Assembly: GCF_015291705.1 (NCBI RefSeq)
Contig: NZ_CP030050.1
Span: 6,510,001 to 6,574,000 of the forward strand
Source: Bradyrhizobium arachidis
GTDB lineage: Bacteria > Pseudomonadota > Alphaproteobacteria > Rhizobiales > Xanthobacteraceae
Direction of reading: 5' to 3'
Length of the DNA stretch: 64,000 nucleotides
Under the pieces are notes generated by a model. It was not told where the DNA came from. It did no database searches and saw nothing but the letters and a program-made list of their open reading frames with translations. Shown here one piece after another: positions 60,597 through 64,000 of the stretch (position 1 is its first letter; each line of letters opens with the position of its first letter). Position numbers and translations under genes: made by a program.

Positions 60597-61730
60597 CTAT
60601 TTCTTGCGCCAGACGAACAGCCCGGACATCGCGTAATTCCACACCACGCCCATCAGCGCACCGGCCATGCCGGCCAGCCACCAGATCGGCTCCTGGTCGT
60701 AGACCGAGAAGGCGACGCCGACATTGGCGAGCAGCCCGACGCTGCACACGATGTAGAACGCGATCAGGCCGCGCAGCAGCGCAAAGCCCTTCAGCCGCTG
60801 GTCGCGATAAGTGAGGAAGTTGTTGAGGACGAAGTTGCTGGTCATGGCGACGATGGCGCCCGCGGCCTGCGCCTCCGCAAACGGCACCTTGACCAGTTCA
60901 AGGGCGATGAACAGCGTGGTGAGATGCACCACGAGGCCTATGCCGCCGACCATCGCGAACAGGATAAAGCGCAGCGAGACGATGTCGTTGGTGAGCTTGG
61001 CCAGCAGCAGGCCGAGGAAGTCGAGTGCGACCATGGAGTCCAGCTTGCTCTCGCCATGCTGGCGGGCGCCAAAGGTGTAGGGAACCTCGACCGTGCGCAA
61101 GCCGCCATGCGCGCTCGCGACGACGTCGAGCAGGATCTTGAAGCCGTGCACCGACAGTTTCGGCGCGAGCTGCTCGAAACGGTCGCGGCGCATCATGAAG
61201 AAGCCGCTCATGGGATCGGCGATCTCGACCCGCAGCATCTTCCTGGCGAGCTCGGTCGCCAACGCGCTGGCGCCGGCGCGCTGCTTGTTGAAACCTTCGC
61301 TCTTGTAGCCCTCGATGTAGCGGCTGCCGACGACGAGCTCGGCCTGCTCGCTTGCGAGCAGCAGCAGCATCTTGGGCAGCTGCGTCTCGTCGTGCTGGAG
61401 GTCGGCGTCGATCACGGCCACATAGGGCGCGCTGGAGGCCAGGATGCCCTCGATGCAGGCGCCGGACAGGCCGCGGCGGCCGATGCGCCGGACGCAGCGC
61501 ACGCGGCTGTCGCGCTGGGCCAGCGCGCGCACGACGTCCCAGGTGCCGTCGGGCGAATTGTCGTCGACGAACACGACCTCCCAGACGACGTTGGCGAGGG
61601 TCGCCTCCAGCCGTCGGTACAGCACCGTGACGTTGTCGCGCTCGTTGAAGGTCGGGACGATGACCGACAGTTCCGGGCCTTCGTGGGCCTGCGGCGGGCT
61701 GTCGGCGCCCGGTCTGATCGCTTCATTCAT
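60597..61730 (-). CDS. GT2 polyprenyl-phosphate glycosyltransferase fused to GtrA-like domain
   Basis: 377 residues from Met at 61730. The GT2 domain has ELSVIVPTFNERDNV, FVDDNSPDGT and DADLQHDE (DXD metal site), typical of dolichol-phosphate mannosyltransferase (DPM1-like) enzymes. From about residue 240 four membrane helices form a GtrA-like flippase domain. The fusion both makes and possibly flips the lipid-linked sugar. Immediately downstream is the GT39 transferase. Confidence 0.92.
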   Translation of the reverse strand: MNEAIRPGADSPPQAHEGPELSVIVPTFNERDNVTVLYRRLEATLANVVWEVVFVDDNSPDGTWDVVRALAQRDSRVRCVRRIGRRGLSGACIEGILASSAPYVAVIDADLQHDETQLPKMLLLLASEQAELVVGSRYIEGYKSEGFNKQRAGASALATELARKMLRVEIADPMSGFFMMRRDRFEQLAPKLSVHGFKILLDVVASAHGGLRTVEVPYTFGARQHGESKLDSMVALDFLGLLLAKLTNDIVSLRFILFAMVGGIGLVVHLTTLFIALELVKVPFAEAQAAGAIVAMTSNFVLNNFLTYRDQRLKGFALLRGLIAFYIVCSVGLLANVGVAFSVYDQEPIWWLAGMAGALMGVVWNYAMSGLFVWRKK

Positions 61731-61970
61731 GACGGCAGCGTATATCCGCCACGTCCTGCGCTGCCAAGCCGGGGTTTTTTCTGGGGAATGGACCAAAGGG
61801 GCCCTAAAATGCCAACGACCCCGGAACGGCGGACCGCGCGTACATCCGGCGCAGGCCCAAGCTATTCCAAGGTCGTCCCAGCGCCGGAGTTTTCGCTCAA
61901 CGTCGCCGTTAAAAGCTAGATAGGAACGACAAACCCGCTTCGCAAGGGGCGAAAGGGTCGATTTTCGGCC

Positions 61971-62171
61971 CTATTGGTTGGGGACTTCCTTGATCACCGG
62001 GCCACGCGGCGCGGGCGCGGCGGGGGCTGCGGGTGCCGCAGCCGGGGCAGGCTCGACCTTCGGCTTGGGCGGCTTGCCGTACTGGCCGATCGGCCCGAGG
62101 ACCACGGCGACCGCAAGCACGATCGCCGCGACGATCGCGCCCAGAATGCCCCCCACCGACTCAGACGACAT
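61971..62171 (-). CDS. Small membrane protein with Pro/Ala-rich tail
   Basis: 66 residues from Met at 62171 preceded by GGAAGG. A hydrophobic helix ILGAIVAAIVLAVAVVL (about 9-25) is followed by a Pro/Ala-rich segment (APAAAPAAPAAPAPRGP) and a short VIKEVPNQ end. Probably anchored in the inner membrane, facing the periplasm; function unknown. Confidence 0.7.
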   Translation of the reverse strand: MSSESVGGILGAIVAAIVLAVAVVLGPIGQYGKPPKPKVEPAPAAAPAAPAAPAPRGPVIKEVPNQ

Positions 62172-62311
62172 GGAAACCCTTCCGTGTTCCAGATGCGGCG
62201 AGTGATACCACGGATGCGCGCTGCACCGGAAGGCCCCGGGCAAATGGCGCGGAGCGAATGAGGAAGGCCTGCCCTTTTTGCCCTATTCGCCATGGGCCAT
62301 TCGCCACTCGC

Positions 62312-62692
62312 CTACTTCGCCGGCGCGCGGCGCTTGACGAAGGCCGTGACGATGTCCTTCTGCGCCGACTCGACCGCCCTGTTCGCGGTGGCGAGATGCG
62401 CGCCGGAATCGATGTTCGGGTATTGCGTGGTGAGATAGTCAAGCAGCGCCACCCGGTAATACTGCCGTTCCGACGGACAGGCGCCGGCGACCGAGCGGCC
62501 GAAATCCTGTTCCGACAGACCCTGATTGCTGTCGCGCGAATATTCCCGCGCCAGGCAATGCCAGTAATCGTCGCGGCCCTGCTGGGCGAGCTTCTGTGCG
62601 CTCTTTGCGTCATCGTCATCCGCCATGGCCGAAGATATCATGGCAGCAGATGTCATCATGACGAGCGCCGCTCCCACCACCAGCATCCGCAT
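62312..62692 (-). CDS. Predicted secreted protein of unknown function
   Basis: 126 residues with a signal peptide (LVVGAALVMMTSAAMIS, cleavage after SAMA). The mature part holds DDYWHCLAREYSRD and VAGACPSERQYYRVALL, so two Cys that could form a disulfide, and ends FVKRRAPAK. A family is not recognised. It stands between the small membrane protein and the divergent DUF72 gene. Confidence 0.72.
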   Translation of the reverse strand: MRMLVVGAALVMMTSAAMISSAMADDDDAKSAQKLAQQGRDDYWHCLAREYSRDSNQGLSEQDFGRSVAGACPSERQYYRVALLDYLTTQYPNIDSGAHLATANRAVESAQKDIVTAFVKRRAPAK

Positions 62693-62807
62693 CTTGTTCT
62701 CCTTTTTCGCGGGTCACCTCGCAAGCTTAGACCGGGGGCGGCAACTGGCCAATCACATCTGGTTTGATTAGGATGAGGTCCCTCCCCGTCGATGCGAGAT
62801 TCCTCCC

Positions 62808-63629
62808 GTGGCCAAAGCAAAAACCGCGTCCAAAAAATCCGGCAACATCTTCATCGGCATCGGCGGCTGGACCTTCGAGCCCTGGCGCGGCGTGTTCTAT
62901 CCGGAGAAGCTGACGCAAGCGAAGGAGCTGTCCTATGCCGCTTCGAAGCTGACCTCGATCGAGATCAACGGTACTTATTACGGCTCGCAGAAGCCGGAGA
63001 GCTTTCGCAAATGGGCGAGCGAAGTCCCTGACGGATTCGTATTCTCCGTGAAGGGGCCGCGCTTCGCCACCAATCGCCGCGTGCTCGCCGAGGCCGGCGA
63101 TTCCATCAAGCGGTTCTACGATTCCGGTGTGCTGGAGCTCGGCGACCGGCTCGGGCCAGTGCTCTGGCAGTTCGCGCCGACCAAGAAGTTCGACGGCGCC
63201 GATTTCGGCAAGTTCCTGGAGCTGCTGCCGCGCAAGCTCGACGGTCGCGCGCTGCGCCACGTCGTCGAGGTCCGCCACGACAGCTTCTGCACGCCGGATT
63301 TCATCGCGCTGATCCGCGAGTTCGAGACGCCGGTGGTGTTCGCCGAGCACGGCAAATATCCGGCGATCGCCGATGTCGCCAGCGATTTTGTTTACGCGCG
63401 ATTGCAGAAGGGTAACGACGAGCTGAAGACCTGCTATCCGCCGAAGCAGCTCGATGCCTGGGCCGAGCGCTTTCAGGCCTGGGCCTCCGGCAGTGAACCG
63501 GATGACCTGCCAAAGGTTGACAAGGCCAAGCCGAAGAAGGAGCCACGCGACGTGTTCGCTTATGTCATCCACGAGGGCAAGGTGCGCGCGCCGCACGGCG
63601 CCATGGAACTGATCGCGCGGGTGAGCTGA
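62808..63629 (+). CDS. DUF72 domain-containing protein
   Basis: 273 residues from a GTG start. NIFIGIGGWTFEPWRGVFYP is the N-terminal DUF72 signature, EINGTYYGSQKPESFRKWA and VEVRHDSF follow in the TIM-barrel-like fold, and a C-terminal Lys-rich linker precedes DVFAYVIHEGKVRAPHGA. The role of DUF72 proteins is unknown; they are often encoded with DUF488 genes, as here. Confidence 0.9.
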   Translation: MAKAKTASKKSGNIFIGIGGWTFEPWRGVFYPEKLTQAKELSYAASKLTSIEINGTYYGSQKPESFRKWASEVPDGFVFSVKGPRFATNRRVLAEAGDSIKRFYDSGVLELGDRLGPVLWQFAPTKKFDGADFGKFLELLPRKLDGRALRHVVEVRHDSFCTPDFIALIREFETPVVFAEHGKYPAIADVASDFVYARLQKGNDELKTCYPPKQLDAWAERFQAWASGSEPDDLPKVDKAKPKKEPRDVFAYVIHEGKVRAPHGAMELIARVS

Positions 63630-63637
63630 GGTGATCG

Positions 63638-64000
63638 ATGGCAAAGGCGAAGAAGCTCTTCACCATCGGCTATGAGCAGACGCCGCCCAAGGCCGTGCTG
63701 GACGAGCTGGAACACGCCGGCGTCAAGCTCGTGGTCGACGTGCGCGCGGTGACGTCGTCGCGCCGGCCGGGCTTTTCCAAGAAGCAGCTCGCCGCGGGCT
63801 TGGACGAGCGCGGCATCGCCTATGTCCATCTCGCAGCCCTCGGTACGCCGAAGGAAGGCCGGCTTGCCGCGCGTAGCGGGCAATACGACGTGCTGGAGAA
63901 GATCTTCTCGAAGCACCTGAAGGCGCCCGAGGCCAAAGAGGCGATGGACGAGCTCTCGGCGCTGGTGAAAAAGGCGGGGCCCGTGTGCCTGCTCTGCTAC
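63638..64000 (+). CDS. DUF488 domain protein, 3' end outside window
   Basis: At least 121 residues from Met at 63638, 8 bp after the DUF72 stop. LFTIGYEQTPPKAVLDELE and VVDVRAVTSSRRPGFSKKQL are DUF488 features, and the visible segment ends in VCLLCY, the Cys-containing region of the family. The gene is cut by the window edge. Function is unknown. Confidence 0.9.
   Translation, partial: MAKAKKLFTIGYEQTPPKAVLDELEHAGVKLVVDVRAVTSSRRPGFSKKQLAAGLDERGIAYVHLAALGTPKEGRLAARSGQYDVLEKIFSKHLKAPEAKEAMDELSALVKKAGPVCLLCY

Noticed and set aside
60432..61919. Long plus-strand open frame opposite GT39 and GT2 genes (495 codons)
   Set aside because: It is an antisense shadow across two well-supported genes.

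Overview
The window looks like chromosome of a high-GC alphaproteobacterium, most probably Bradyrhizobium or a close relative. The grounds are strong G/C third-position bias, a Usg-family gene, a groESL operon with a CIRCE operator, and at least six families of rhizobial-type intergenic palindromic repeats. The genus is inferred from family knowledge and not from any search.

Layout. 1-9.5 kb: catabolic genes (M81 metallopeptidase, M20 amidohydrolase, amidase, enoyl-CoA hydratase, quinone oxidoreductase plus DsbA-like isomerase, glutathione transferase, core MetE-like protein). 9.6-11.1 kb: a Gpt-type phosphoribosyltransferase and a CinA-type protein. 11.3-14.7 kb: the circularly permuted ATP-grasp / alpha-E / transglutaminase trio. 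Its usual partner, the proteasome-like peptidase Anbu, lies at 29.3 kb. Most of the gap between them is a 12.7 kb integrated element (16,262-28,967).

The element is visibly richer in A/T and sits inside a carboxymuconolactone-decarboxylase-family gene, exactly at the codons of its CxxC active site. A 16-bp duplicated core flanks it, and joining the two host halves restores one 135-codon frame. It carries a P4-type tyrosine integrase at its right end, AlpA-like regulators, a primase-helicase next to a cluster of direct and inverted 9-bp repeats that looks like an origin, a leftward operon of unknown small proteins, a Crp/Fnr regulator, several small conserved genes and a HEPN-like protein. No phage structural or conjugation genes are seen, so it resembles a P4-like satellite or a small replicating genomic island.

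29-46.9 kb is core chromosome: Anbu, an SDR, an MFS exporter, a CNT nucleoside transporter, a rhomboid protease, a cupin, Usg, groES-groEL, signal peptidase I, a LysR/isochorismatase-hydrolase/GST locus, a DUF2778 protein, and a FecR-CHASE2-cyclase pair. Between groEL and lepB a GIY-YIG nuclease gene sits between two 50-bp inverted repeats. These are the arms of the same palindrome that occurs six more times in the window without the gene.

47-61.7 kb is a surface-glycan region. A tightly overlapping seven-gene operon (two methyltransferases, epimerase, ATP-grasp enzyme, phosphoesterase, two tandem beta-propeller glycosidase-like proteins) is followed by an IS3 remnant that has overwritten the end of a WbqC gene, then a GT25 transferase, a sugar 4,6-dehydratase-like enzyme, a DegT aminotransferase, and a lipid-linked sugar module (GT39 plus GT2-GtrA). 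The window ends with two small envelope proteins and a DUF72-DUF488 pair, the last cut by the window edge.
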